Counted from the stretch's first letter, positions 44,501 to 52,221 are shown. The stretch: DNA of 64,000 bases from Methylobacterium goesingense (GCF_022179225.1 NZ_BPQL01000036.1:1-64000), one strand, 5' to 3'. Numbers and translations: made by a program. The notes: a model not told the origin generated them from the sequence alone.

Positions 44501-46870
44501 GACGGCCGCGCGGCGGCATTCACCAGCCGCATAGACAACCGCATGAAGGTGTTCGCCACCCTCGTGGCCTCGCGCGGCGATGCCCTCGCCACGGCCTTCG
44601 ATGACCGTCAGGACGCCTATGCGGCCCTGGTCGACGAGCGCACCGCCACGATGCTGTCGGCCTTCGATGAGCGTGTCGGCCGCCACGCGGCCCTGGCCGA
44701 GGCCCATGCCCAGGCCCTCGCCGCCGCCCTCGACCAGCGCAACGAGGCCGTGGCCGCGCTCATCGACAGTCGCAACGGCGCGATGACCGAAGCCTTCGAT
44801 CGTCGCTCGACGGCGCTGGCCAGCCTCGTCGAGGCGCGCGGTCAGTCCCTCGCCCGCCGCCTCGCGGAGAGCGCGGAGACGATCACCCGCGCCATCGAGG
44901 AGCGCGGTGGCACCCTCGTGGAGACCCTGGACGGGCGCGGCGACGCCGTGGTGACCGCGCTGACCGACCAGTCCGAGCGCCTGCGGGCGATCGTGGAGGG
45001 ACCGGCGGCGCAGCTCGTCGAGGCCCTGGCCCTGCGTGGCGACGCCATAGAGCAGGCCCTGCGCGAGAGCGGAGCACCCCTGGTCGAGGCGATCCAGGCG
45101 CGGACCGAGGCCCTTGCGGCCCAGTCCCGCGCCTCGGCGGAAGCGCTGCTCTCCGTCATCGACGGCGGCGCGTCCCGCGCCATCGCCTCGCTCTCCAACG
45201 CCAACGAGCAGATGAGCCGTGAGCTCGTCTCGGTCGTGGAGCGCATGGACGGCGCCAACGACGCCCTGCGCAGCCTGCTCTCGGGGACGGGTGAAAATCT
45301 CGGCCGCATCGAGGCGGGCCTGTCCGGGCGGATCGCCGAAATCCGCGACGCGCTCTCGGCCGTCACCAGCGAGACGGCGCGGGCCAGCGCCGGGGTCGCC
45401 GAGCAGGTCGACCTTCTGAAGGGCGTGGCCGAGGGCGCCCTGCGGGATGCCGCCGACCTCGCGGCCTCCCTGGACGAGCGCGGCCGTACCCTGGGCGAAC
45501 TCGGCCGCAGCCATGCCGGCACCCTCACGCAGGCCGCCGGCCAGCTCGAGGGCGCGGCCAGCCAGCTCGAGGGCGCCGAGGGACGCCTGTCCGAGCGCCT
45601 GGCGACCCGTGAGGCCGCCATCGCCGACGTGCTGTCGCGCATCGAGGAGCGTTCCGGCACCCTGGAGGCACAGACCGCCCGCTTCGACGCGACGATCGCC
45701 GAGACACTGCGGGCGGCCGAGGAGCGGGCCCGTGCCCTCGGAACCACCCTGTCGGAGACCGCCGCCGGTGCCGGCGCCAGCGTCGCCCAGGCCTTCGAAG
45801 GTCTGCGCGCCGGGGCCGACAGCGAGAGTACCCGGACCGCCGAGGCGGTGCGGGCCGCGATCGAGGCCGCGTCGCAGCAGATGTCGGCGGTTCTCGAATC
45901 CGCCTCGGGCCGCTTCGGCGACTCGGTCTCGACCCTGCGCGAGATGGCGGCCGAGATCCGGCGCGAACTCGACGCCACCCGGGCCGATCTGCAGCGCGGC
46001 GTGTTGGAGATCCCCCGGGAGACCCAGGACGCCACCGGCGAAATGCGCCGCGTGGTCTCCGAGCAGCTGAAGGCGCTGGGCGAGCTCTCGACCCTGGTCC
46101 AGCGCTCGGGTCGAGCCGTCGACGCCGTGGCACCCCAGATCTCGGAGCCCCGGCGCCCCGAGCCCGCGAAGGCGGCGCCCGCCCCGGTCAAGGCCAACGC
46201 GGTCGTCAACCCTGCGGCCAAGCCCGCGCCTCAGGCGAAGACCGCCCCGGAGGTCAAGCCCGCGACCGAGGCGAAGCCCGCCGCATCGCCGGCCCGCCCG
46301 GGCCAGTCGATCAACGTGGTCTCGGCGCCCGCCGCCACCCGCAACGCCGAGGTGCTGCGTCCGGGCAACGGCGCCCGTGCCGACCAGCGCGGCGGCGACA
46401 ACCGCGGCTGGCTCTCGGACCTGCTCACCCGAGCCTCCCTCGACGACGAGCCGGAGGCCGTGCCGAGCAATCGGGCGCCCGCCCAGGCCCCTGACGACGC
46501 GCAGCGGAACGCGGCCGAGCGGGGCCGTACCGCCCTGGAGACGATCTCCAGCGATATCGCCAAGATGATCGATCACCAGACGGCGGTGGATCTGTGGACG
46601 CGCTATCGCCGGGGCGAGCCGAACCTCTTCGATCGCCGGATCTACACCGCGCAGGGTCGCCAGACCTTCGAGGAGGTCCGTCGCCGCTACGCTGCCGACG
46701 CCGATTTCCGCCGCACGGTGGACCGCTACGTCGGCGAGTTCGAACGCCTGCTCGGCGATGTCTCGAAGAACGACCGCGACTCCTCGCGGGCGGATGCCTA
46801 CCTCACCTCCGAGACGGGCAAGGTCTACACGATGCTGGCCCATGCCAGCGGCCGCTTCGACGGCGCTTAA
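38576..46870 (+). CDS. Giant apolipoprotein-like coiled-coil protein, probable growth-pole ring protein (GPR/RgsE, TipN-like)
   Basis: This 2764-aa protein has an acidic, Pro-rich N-terminus (1 to about 110) and two membrane helices (about 114-136 and 152-176). About 2200 residues of Ala/Arg/Asp/Glu-rich helix with 11-residue-based repeats follow (three 77-residue units, then twenty 33-residue units). An Ala/Pro/Lys-rich linker leads to a conserved C-terminal domain (from about 2670, DLWTRYRRGEPNLFDRRIYT, ending near YLTSETGKVYTMLAHASGRF). This layout matches GPR of Agrobacterium and RgsE of Sinorhizobium, which organise unipolar growth, and resembles Caulobacter TipN. The identity is inferred from architecture. 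GAGG precedes the ATG. A terminator follows. Confidence 0.85.
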   Translation: MATEKKLKDPAEAALSAIEQALNLDAFAPGPDASRVEPRLPDVADADPLHDPSGRLAPPRLDLDQPLASDLPPPDRTRPRREGGLLPPDRSMVANDDRQNIGILQQTLRVRPTRAPYLIAAAAGALWIAGLLALAWSQSGGDLRGFFQGLTAIQGAVAATTLVGPVVLFAIMAMLAVRAQEMRMVARAVGEVAIRLAEPENFSTDAVLTMSQTVRREVAAVGDGVERALARAGELETLVRGEIATLERAYSDNEIRIRSLVDELVAQRESIVANAERVRGAIAGTHQSLTAELDGAAERIVSAVNGAGDRVTGALDARGEAITSALGTRGDAITAALGEAGDRVVELVSGRGDDLVQRLASTSDGVRDSLADVGTALTQSLETRAGEVTRAFERTGGILTSTLAENAGQVARTLAQTGAEVIEALNRQGGDVRQTFEDSARSLETAFLSRGSELTQQFASTGGEITARFAETGDALRLHFAETGAALTRDIAVRGEALRSELETAGTGVSDLIETRGREAQAGLALAASGVIANFSAQADDVREELVRSVEGIATGIDARGGALAERIESVAARLHDTIAVRGAEVSDRLEIHGRETEAGLERAAGTIVETFGARTEALRDALVGSVEDVALRLDQSGGALADRIDLVANRLRETITIQGGTVTEHIGASGREAQAALALAVGAVVESFGGRAVAVRDDLIGSMSRITTDLDTQGGALAARIESVATRLHDTIAVQGTGLESSLDATGTRIGDLVALRTREASETVDGALAALGRGFETRAIDAVEALSAAAAALSAAIAGRTAEAADTFRRSAEETTVVLGASTTEAAQSLRRASASATGELEARTVEAVQIFERRLAATASDLAARTAEAAELLRQASDGVGESVGARAEASIEALRRTLDAVNAELSRRADEAAGTITRAADGLGGDLTARIRDVETTFGDHGRTLGDLIAAQANEAQTLLASTGRDIVLAVTAQGARVNDHLNRTGATFADTTDSRTQALDRVLNDRLSALQDTLARGDILADRIARDTAALTDSVSGRLEEMDRVITVQGKAVAETLAERTREASAMVESQLGALEERSVRRSAEIGETFANLVAQIDGHLGSRATALNEALIVRTAEMGRVMVESGRDLVQTLDARADTMALDIAARSASLGDTLGERTAEIGRRLDEQTLELARRLDEGAGRFDAGVLGRLEAIGTALEERSRLIEESFGSQAFEAIRLIESRTRAVDEDLANRTRELVDMIVDRTGGANEALDGQARAIREAFAARADELVRLIDERTAAMGHELDEKGRAVFGALGGRITELARLFDLGSSSLGKVLEQRGESILGRLREMVTEADRQLGEGEGRLGNTLDRRTADISSLLDEGVRTVHQLLDDRTGEIRALLDTHAGVVSADLKDRIAPLHETLDQRGRALVDTIAASLGSATEAVEARTRALASLFDERIDHLDEVVERRGSGLSDAMEARTRALTETLDERLNALGEIVDQRGARLVETVEDRTRALTNTFDQRVGILDELVDRRGERLAETVDHQARRLAETFDQRVGALDEIVERRSGEMAEAVDARTRALARLFDHRIGVLGQLVDGRGAQLTDALDSRTEALGVLFDQRIGALDEIVDGRGAQLGQTLEARSQGLRALFDEILSALDGLIDSRADALTDRVDARTQRLVALFDERLGALDQLVDHRTGTLSDEVDARAQALVSLIDTRVGALDRVVDERAGALHSQAETASRAMVSLFEDRLRGLDGFLDDRAGNLAAETEARTRALAAIFDERLAALEALVDGRVGTLADGVAERTRNLVSVFDARIQGLDAAIDGRADHMAEQTEARTRALVGIFDERLSALEALVDGRAGSLADRVAERTQSLVTTFDERLRALDDAVDHRSGALAAQTETQVAALTGFFDERLGNLERLVEGRTGTLTEHVEARTQDLATVFDQRLAALDSLVEARASAFARTIDTQGTALAEAVDGRAAAFTSRIDNRMKVFATLVASRGDALATAFDDRQDAYAALVDERTATMLSAFDERVGRHAALAEAHAQALAAALDQRNEAVAALIDSRNGAMTEAFDRRSTALASLVEARGQSLARRLAESAETITRAIEERGGTLVETLDGRGDAVVTALTDQSERLRAIVEGPAAQLVEALALRGDAIEQALRESGAPLVEAIQARTEALAAQSRASAEALLSVIDGGASRAIASLSNANEQMSRELVSVVERMDGANDALRSLLSGTGENLGRIEAGLSGRIAEIRDALSAVTSETARASAGVAEQVDLLKGVAEGALRDAADLAASLDERGRTLGELGRSHAGTLTQAAGQLEGAASQLEGAEGRLSERLATREAAIADVLSRIEERSGTLEAQTARFDATIAETLRAAEERARALGTTLSETAAGAGASVAQAFEGLRAGADSESTRTAEAVRAAIEAASQQMSAVLESASGRFGDSVSTLREMAAEIRRELDATRADLQRGVLEIPRETQDATGEMRRVVSEQLKALGELSTLVQRSGRAVDAVAPQISEPRRPEPAKAAPAPVKANAVVNPAAKPAPQAKTAPEVKPATEAKPAASPARPGQSINVVSAPAATRNAEVLRPGNGARADQRGGDNRGWLSDLLTRASLDDEPEAVPSNRAPAQAPDDAQRNAAERGRTALETISSDIAKMIDHQTAVDLWTRYRRGEPNLFDRRIYTAQGRQTFEEVRRRYAADADFRRTVDRYVGEFERLLGDVSKNDRDSSRADAYLTSETGKVYTMLAHASGRFDGA
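40124..40816 (+). repeat. Three tandem 231-bp (77-residue) repeats within the giant coiled-coil gene
   Basis: Three consecutive units begin with GREAQAG, GRETEAG and GREAQAA (residues about 517, 594 and 671). Each ends just before the next Gly-Arg-Glu. Within each unit the order is a hydrophobic Ala helix, RxxLVxSVE-like, GGALAxRI, then DTIAV/ETITI. 77 residues is seven 11-residue turns, the apolipoprotein-type period. Confidence 0.85.
42884..44863 (+). repeat. Twenty tandem 99-bp (33-residue) repeats within the giant coiled-coil gene
   Basis: From residue 1437 the protein is an uninterrupted series of 20 units of exactly 33 residues. The consensus is roughly EARTRALxxxFDERLxALD followed by xLVDxRxGxLxxxV. 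No unit has an insertion or deletion. The last four units (17-20) drift from the consensus. DNA identity between units is only partial, so these are old, selected protein repeats and not a recent slippage array. Confidence 0.9.
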
Positions 46871-46910
46871 GGCGCGCGCCGTACGACCCGAGCACCATCG
46901 ACGAAAGCAA

Positions 46911-46938
46911 CCCCGCCTCCCCCCGAGGCGGGGTTTTT
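46911..46938 (+). terminator. Rho-independent terminator after the giant gene
   Basis: A 9-bp perfect GC stem (46911-46919 with 46925-46933), loop of five C, then TTTTT. It lies 40 bases after the stop and 20 bases before the convergent DUF1489 gene end. Confidence 0.9.
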
Positions 46939-46958
46939 CATGGGCGGTGTTCGGTCGC

Positions 46959-47411
46959 TTAGATGAGCCCGAGGCCGGCGAGCTCGCGGCGCAGGGATTC
47001 CGGCATCTCGGCGAGGCCCCCGGCGGTGCGGGCGTCAAGATCGGCCGGGGCGTCGTCCGCCTTCAGGTAGCGCCAGCCCTGGAAGGGCCGGCACGGGCGT
47101 GGCGAGACCGCTGTGACGACGGGGTCGAGGATCAGGCGGCAGCGGCCGATGCCGTCCGCATCCGTGAAGGGCGTGATCGTTCGGATGGATTGCCGGCAGA
47201 GTAGCGTGCCCTTGATCACCCAGTAGATCGAGCCCTGGCCGGCGATATCACCGGCGCGCGTCGGGACCATGCGGGTGGTGTGCACGGGAGCGGGATCGCG
47301 GCCCGCGCGGCGTGCCTCGTCGGCATTGCGGGCGATGCGCTCCTCCAGCTCGCCGATGCTGGCCGGACCGACGCAGAGCTTCAGGAGATGGAGGGGCGCA
47401 CGAGCGGACAT
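46959..47411 (-). CDS. DUF1489 family protein
   Basis: This 150-aa cytosolic protein of the alphaproteobacterial DUF1489 family has the typical opening LHLLKLCVGPASIGELE. A conserved WVIKGTLLCRQ is followed by PCRPFQGWRYLK. Its function is unknown. AAGG precedes the ATG. It lies 77 bases downstream of the CheZ-like gene on the same strand and converges on the giant gene's terminator. Confidence 0.88.
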   Translation of the reverse strand: MSARAPLHLLKLCVGPASIGELEERIARNADEARRAGRDPAPVHTTRMVPTRAGDIAGQGSIYWVIKGTLLCRQSIRTITPFTDADGIGRCRLILDPVVTAVSPRPCRPFQGWRYLKADDAPADLDARTAGGLAEMPESLRRELAGLGLI

Positions 47412-47488
47412 GGCGGCCTTGTAGCAGCCGCACCGGCCGCGCGCTCGGGCTGCGGCAGCGGCGCGACCCCGCGCCGCTGAGAGCGGGA

Positions 47489-48706
47489 TCAGGAGAACAG
47501 GGCGCGCTTCTCGTCGTCCGAAAGGGCGTCGATCTCGGCGAACGCGCTGGCGATGTCGGTCTGAGCCGGGGCGGCGGATGCGGCCATCTTGAGGGCGACC
47601 GGGTCCGCCATTGGGGCGGGCTCGGAATCCTCATCCGGTTCGTGGGTGGTCGCTTCCGCCGCAGGGGCCGGAACCGGCGCTTCGGCGGACGGGGCGGGAT
47701 CAAACCCGGACTCGGGATCGTCGGTCTCGGCGTGGGCGGCGACTGTTTCCCGTGCGAGATCGTCGGTCGGCGTCGCGACGACATCGCCTGTCGGTTCCGT
47801 CAGGATATCGTGGAGCGGCTCTGCGTCCGTTTCCGGGACTTCCACAGCCGGCGCCTCCGCCTCGGTGAAGTCGGCCGGCTCGGGCTCGGGCTCGACTCGG
47901 GGCGTTGCGGCGGATGCAACCGGCGGGACCGCGTCCGTGGCTTCGAGAAACACGATGTCGTCGTCGACGGAGAGGTGCTCCGGCAGCTTCGAGACCGCGA
48001 CGGGGGTATCGGCCTCGCCCGAGGACACCTCCCCGTCGATGTAGCGGTCCACGTCGCTCTGGCAGAGGTCGGTGGGCAGGGGCTCGCCCTGGGATTCGCC
48101 GGGTGCGGGAGGGACCGTTTCCAGAGCATCGCCCCAGATCGCCATCATGGCGGCGAGGCGCTCCTCGAGGTAGCGCAGGGTGTGTATGATCCGCGCCGTG
48201 CGCTGCGCCGTCAGATCCTGGAAGGAGCAGGCGGTGTAGATGCTGGTGGCGCGCCGGTCGAGTTCGTCGCAGATCTCGGCGTCCGAGCCGGATTCGCGCA
48301 GGATCCAGGCAGCCTCCTGCACGTGCTCGGCGGAGCTGAGGATCTCGGAGGTGGCGCGCTCGGTGGAGCGCACGATGGCGTCGAGGGCGGCGGAGGCGCC
48401 CCCGAGGCGGCTCTGGTCGTGATCCGGAGCGCTGATCGCGGCGATTTCCGCCTTCGTCCGGGCGATGGCGTGGGCCATGTCCATCAGATCGCCGCGCACC
48501 CGCCCGATCTGGTCCTGTTCCCGCTCGCCGGTGACGGCCTTCTCCAGCCGTGCGATCGCATCGAGCAGGATGCCGGTGTCGTGCGCGCGGTTGCGGCGCA
48601 GATACGCGTCGAGGAACCAGCGCCCCCGCTCGCTCTCGCTCATCGCGGCCTCGATGCGATCGTATTCCGACACGTCGATCGACGTCAGCGATTGGGAACT
48701 CGACAT
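47489..48706 (-). CDS. CheZ-like protein phosphatase domain protein
   Basis: Residues 30-195 of this 405-aa protein form a long helical hairpin. Its motif ACSFQDLTAQRTARII corresponds to the CheZ active site, with D164 and Q168 in the DxxxQ positions. CheZ-type enzymes speed dephosphorylation of CheY-like receivers. The C-terminal 200 residues are acidic and Pro/Ala-rich, mostly disordered, ending with a short helix (IDALSDDEKRALFS) that resembles a receiver-docking tail. No chemotaxis genes are adjacent. I chose the ATG at 48706, with AAGGA ten bases upstream. A CtrA-like box lies 79 bases upstream. Confidence 0.8.
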   Translation of the reverse strand: MSSSQSLTSIDVSEYDRIEAAMSESERGRWFLDAYLRRNRAHDTGILLDAIARLEKAVTGEREQDQIGRVRGDLMDMAHAIARTKAEIAAISAPDHDQSRLGGASAALDAIVRSTERATSEILSSAEHVQEAAWILRESGSDAEICDELDRRATSIYTACSFQDLTAQRTARIIHTLRYLEERLAAMMAIWGDALETVPPAPGESQGEPLPTDLCQSDVDRYIDGEVSSGEADTPVAVSKLPEHLSVDDDIVFLEATDAVPPVASAATPRVEPEPEPADFTEAEAPAVEVPETDAEPLHDILTEPTGDVVATPTDDLARETVAAHAETDDPESGFDPAPSAEAPVPAPAAEATTHEPDEDSEPAPMADPVALKMAASAAPAQTDIASAFAEIDALSDDEKRALFS

Positions 48707-48784
48707 CACGCACACGTCCTTGGCGAGGCTGCGGCCGGCAAGCGATCGCTGGTTTCCAAGCGACCGGAGATTGACAGCATCACT

Positions 48785-48799
48785 TTAACGCCGGCTTTA
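48785..48799. promoter_or_regulatory. Near-consensus CtrA-type box upstream of the CheZ-like gene
   Basis: TTAA (48785-48788), seven bases, then TTTA (48796-48799) differs from TTAA-N7-TTAA at one base. It lies in the 149-base divergent spacer between the CheZ-like gene and the MFS gene. Confidence 0.3.
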
Positions 48800-48855
48800 C
48801 GCTGCCATCGCCTGGGACGATCGATTCACAGGCCTCCTCATCATCGCCCGGTCGC

Positions 48856-50088
48856 GTGTCCGATACACTTCCACCGCATCCGGAGCCGAAAGCCTTTCGC
48901 CTCTCGGTTCTCTACGCCGTCATCTTCGTGGAGATCGGGATCGCGATGCCGTTCATGCCGGTCTGGCTGAACGCGCTCGGGCTCGATGCCGCGCTGATCG
49001 GCCTGCTGGTCGCGCTGCCCATTGCGATCCGGATCGTGGCGACGGCGCCGCTGGTTGGGCTGATCGACCGGGGCATTGCGGCGCAGCGCATTCTGCTCGT
49101 CGGCAGCCTCGTCCTGGCGGCGACCTATGCGCTGATGCCGGCCGGCGCTGCGATAGGCTGGCCGCTGCTGGCGCTCCTCATCGCCCTCAACGCGGTGGCT
49201 GCCGCCCCCCTCGTCCCGAGCATCGACTACATGACGCTCGGCGCCGTGCGCCGGAATGCCCGGCTCGACTATGCCCGCATCCGGATGGCGGGTTCCATCG
49301 GCTTCCTCCTCGCCAACCTCGCGGGCGGGGCCGTGTTGAGCGCGATGGGCGAGCGGCTGGCGGTGCCGCTCATCCTCACCGGTCTGGCGCTCCTCGCCGC
49401 CACCGTCGCGCTGGTCGCCCGCGTCGATGGACCGGCGGCGCCCTCCCGCGACCCGGCTGCCGGGCGTCCGCGCCTGCCGGGCGTGCTCTGGCTCTCCATC
49501 GGGGCGGCGGCGCTGATCCAGTCGAGCCACGCGGCGATCTACGCCTTCGGCAGCATCCACTGGAGAACGCACGGGATCGGGACGGCGTGGATCGGGACGC
49601 TCTGGGCCATCGGCGTCGCCTCGGAGATCGTGCTGTTCGCACTGATCGGCCGTGCGCCGGCGCGCTGGCGCGGCCCCTTCGCCCTGCTCGCCCTCGGGGG
49701 CGGGGCGGCCTTGGTGCGGGCGCTCGGCATGGCCTTTTTCGGCGACCGGCTCGGACCGGTCGTCGTCCTGCAGGTGCTGCACGGGCTGACCTTCGGGGCG
49801 ACGCAGCTCGGCGCCATGGCGGCGGTGTCGCGCTTTGCGCCGGAGGGTGCGCGCGGGCGGGCTCAGGGCACCGTGAGCTCGGCGGGCGCGCTGGCTTCGG
49901 CGAGCGCGACCTTGCTCACGGGCACCGCCTACAGTGCCGGGGGCGGCCCCCTCGCCTTCGCGCTGATGGCGCCGCTCGCCCTGTGCGGCCTGTGCCTCGC
50001 GGCACGCGCCGCGCGGGCCGCCCGCGCTTTCGGCCTTCACACCACCACGTTTGTGGGCCAGCACCCGCAGCATCCCGATCGATCTTGA
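48856..50088 (+). CDS. MFS transporter (MFS_1-like)
   Basis: This 410-aa inner-membrane transporter of the major facilitator superfamily has about 12 helices. It opens FRLSVLYAVIFVEIGIAMPFMPVWL, resembling the LacY/nucleoside-type MFS_1_like group. The loop between helices 2 and 3 carries a short basic motif (GLIDRGIAAQR). The substrate is not predictable. The start is GTG at 48856; no in-frame ATG lies before helix 1. It is divergent from the CheZ-like gene and ends 30 bases before the Mla-type operon. Confidence 0.88.
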   Translation: MSDTLPPHPEPKAFRLSVLYAVIFVEIGIAMPFMPVWLNALGLDAALIGLLVALPIAIRIVATAPLVGLIDRGIAAQRILLVGSLVLAATYALMPAGAAIGWPLLALLIALNAVAAAPLVPSIDYMTLGAVRRNARLDYARIRMAGSIGFLLANLAGGAVLSAMGERLAVPLILTGLALLAATVALVARVDGPAAPSRDPAAGRPRLPGVLWLSIGAAALIQSSHAAIYAFGSIHWRTHGIGTAWIGTLWAIGVASEIVLFALIGRAPARWRGPFALLALGGGAALVRALGMAFFGDRLGPVVVLQVLHGLTFGATQLGAMAAVSRFAPEGARGRAQGTVSSAGALASASATLLTGTAYSAGGGPLAFALMAPLALCGLCLAARAARAARAFGLHTTTFVGQHPQHPDRS

Positions 50089-50118
50089 CCCTCCGGTAAC
50101 CGTGATCGGTGATGCGTG

Positions 50119-51285
50119 ATGGGGATATGGAGCGCGGCCCCTTTGGCTAGAGCCGAGACCAGGACCCACCCCGACACCGCCGACGCCGCCCTCCTCGAGG
50201 GCGGGCGCGTCGGGCTGTCCGGGCGTTGGACCGCCGACCAGGGCGCGGCCGTGGAGGACGCCGCCGCGCGCATTGCCGGCAGCGCCGCCGGCGCGCCGAT
50301 CCTCGTCGACCTCAGCCAGGTCAGCCGCCTCGACACCCTGGGCGCCTGGGTGCTGGAGCGGACCCGCGCCGAGATCGAGGCCGCCGGGGGGCGCCTCGCC
50401 TATGCGGGGGCCGCCCCCGAGCACCGTATCCTGCTCAGCGAGGTGAAGCTGCGCGCGGCCGAGCCGGCGCCGGCGCCGCGCGGGCGCCTCTACGGTTTCC
50501 TGGAGGATCTGGGCAAGCGGGTGGTCGGCGCGAAATCCGACCTCGTCACGGGCCTGGCCTTCTTCGGCGAGGTCGTCACCGCCTGCATCCGGGTCGCGGC
50601 CCGGCCCGGCACCTTCCGGGGCACCGCCCTGGTCAACCAGATCGAGCAGGTCGCCTTCCGGGGCGTGCCGATCATCGTGCTGATCTCGTTCCTCGTCGGC
50701 GGCATCGTCGCCCAGCAGGGCATCTTCCAGCTCCAGCGCTTCGGCGCCCAGAGCTTCGTGGTGAACCTGATCGGCCTTCTCATCCTGCGCGAGCTCGGCG
50801 TGCTCCTCACGTCGATCATGGTGGCGGGCCGCTCCGGCTCGGCCTTCACCGCCGAGATCGGCTCCATGCGCATGCGCGAGGAGGTCGATGCCCTACGCGT
50901 CATGGGCCTCGACCCGATCGAGATCCTGATCGTGCCGCGCATCCTCGCCCTGGTGATCGGCCTGCCGATCCTTACCTTCCTGGCCTCCCTGGCGGCGCTC
51001 GCGGGCGGCGGCCTCACGGCCTCCCTCTACGGCGGCATGACGGTGGACGCCTTCCTGGCCCGGCTCCAGGCGGCGGTGTCGCTCCACCATGTCGCCGTCG
51101 GCCTGATCAAGGCGCCCTTCATGGCGCTGATCATCGGGATCATCGCGACGATCGAGGGTTTCGCGGTGGAAGGTTCGGCCGAGTCGCTCGGGCGCCACGT
51201 CACGGCCTCAGTTGTGAAGTCAATCTTCATGGTCATCGTCCTGGACGGATTGTTCGCCGTCTTCTTCGCCGCCATCGATTTCTGA
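50119..51285 (+). CDS. MlaE-type ABC transporter permease with an N-terminal STAS domain
   Basis: This 388-aa protein joins an MlaB-like STAS domain (about 20-115, with ILVDLSQVSRLDTLGAWVL) to an MlaE permease domain (about 130-388). The permease domain contains VGGIVAQQGIFQLQRFGA and GRSGSAFTAEIGSMRMREEVDALRVMG split over the conserved cytoplasmic loop. It is the membrane part of a phospholipid importer/exporter that keeps outer-membrane asymmetry. I chose the ATG at 50119; a GTG one codon earlier is possible. It heads an operon with MlaF-, MlaD- and lipoprotein-type genes. Confidence 0.92.
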   Translation: MGIWSAAPLARAETRTHPDTADAALLEGGRVGLSGRWTADQGAAVEDAAARIAGSAAGAPILVDLSQVSRLDTLGAWVLERTRAEIEAAGGRLAYAGAAPEHRILLSEVKLRAAEPAPAPRGRLYGFLEDLGKRVVGAKSDLVTGLAFFGEVVTACIRVAARPGTFRGTALVNQIEQVAFRGVPIIVLISFLVGGIVAQQGIFQLQRFGAQSFVVNLIGLLILRELGVLLTSIMVAGRSGSAFTAEIGSMRMREEVDALRVMGLDPIEILIVPRILALVIGLPILTFLASLAALAGGGLTASLYGGMTVDAFLARLQAAVSLHHVAVGLIKAPFMALIIGIIATIEGFAVEGSAESLGRHVTASVVKSIFMVIVLDGLFAVFFAAIDF

Positions 51286-51304
51286 GGCGCCCGTTCCGAC
51301 AACC

Positions 51305-52162
51305 ATGACAACTCTGTCCGCCATACCAATTCATGCCGCGCAGCAAGCGCCTGTCCATGGCGAGACGGCACGCGCGGGCGCGCCTGAGCCGATCATCCGC
51401 GTGCGCGACCTTGTCGTCGGGTTCGGCTCGAAGATCGTGATGAAGGGGCTCAACCTCGACATCCGGCGCGGCGAGATCCTGGGCTTCGTCGGGCCGTCCG
51501 GCCAGGGCAAGTCGGTGCTGACACGGACCATCCTGGGGCTCGTGCCCAAACGCGCGGGTACCATCGAGGTGTTCGGCGAGGACGTGGATGGCCTCACCGT
51601 GGCGCGCCGCCGCCAGATCGAGCAGCGCTGGGGCGTGCTGTTCCAGCAGGGCGCGTTGTTCTCGGCGCTCACCGTCAAGCAGAACATTCAGATGCCGATG
51701 CGCGAGCACCTGAACCTGTCCGAGCGCCTGCTCGACGAGTTCGCGCGCCTGAAGATCGAGATGGTCGGCTTGAAGCCGGATGCCGCCGACAAGCTGCCCT
51801 CGGAGCTCTCCGGCGGCATGATCAAGCGCGCGGCGCTGGCCCGGTCCCTGGCCCTCGACCCCGAGATCCTGTTCCTCGACGAGCCGACCTCCGGTCTCGA
51901 TCCGATCGGCGCCGGCGAATTCGACGACCTCGTGGCGACCCTCAAGCAAACGCTGGGCCTGACCGTGTTCATGGTCACCCACGACCTCGACAGCCTCTAC
52001 ACCGCCTGCGACCGCATCGCCGCGCTCGGCGACGGTCAGATCATCGCGCAGGGCACCATCGCGGAGATGCTCGAGAGCGACCATCCCTGGCTGCGCTCCT
52101 ACTTCCACGGCAAGCGCGGCCGCGCGGTCGTCCCGCAGGGAGGCCGCCATGCACAGGCCTGA
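51305..52162 (+). CDS. MlaF-type ABC transporter ATP-binding protein
   Basis: This 285-aa ATPase has Walker A GPSGQGKS at 63-70, signature LSGGMIKRAALARSLAL and Walker B ILFLDEPTSGLDP. The D-loop and H-loop read VMVTHDLDSL. It energises lipid transport by the MlaE-type permease encoded 19 bases upstream. An N-terminal extension of about 25 residues before the first strand is not conserved. The stop lies 59 bases before the MCE protein gene. Confidence 0.94.
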   Translation: MTTLSAIPIHAAQQAPVHGETARAGAPEPIIRVRDLVVGFGSKIVMKGLNLDIRRGEILGFVGPSGQGKSVLTRTILGLVPKRAGTIEVFGEDVDGLTVARRRQIEQRWGVLFQQGALFSALTVKQNIQMPMREHLNLSERLLDEFARLKIEMVGLKPDAADKLPSELSGGMIKRAALARSLALDPEILFLDEPTSGLDPIGAGEFDDLVATLKQTLGLTVFMVTHDLDSLYTACDRIAALGDGQIIAQGTIAEMLESDHPWLRSYFHGKRGRAVVPQGGRHAQA

Positions 52163-52221
52163 CGCGCTGGGTGCGGCCTCGCACCGCGCGGTCCCCATCC
52201 CGCCAAGGTATCGCTGATCCC

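Noticed and set aside
42884-44863. Recent slippage minisatellite or VNTR
   Set aside because: Unit length is constant but nucleotide identity between units is only partial, so the array is old and protein-selected.
43700-47038. 1112-codon open frame on the minus strand overlapping the same gene and the terminator
   Set aside because: It is antisense, crosses the terminator and the DUF1489 gene end, has no ribosome site and shows low-complexity composition.
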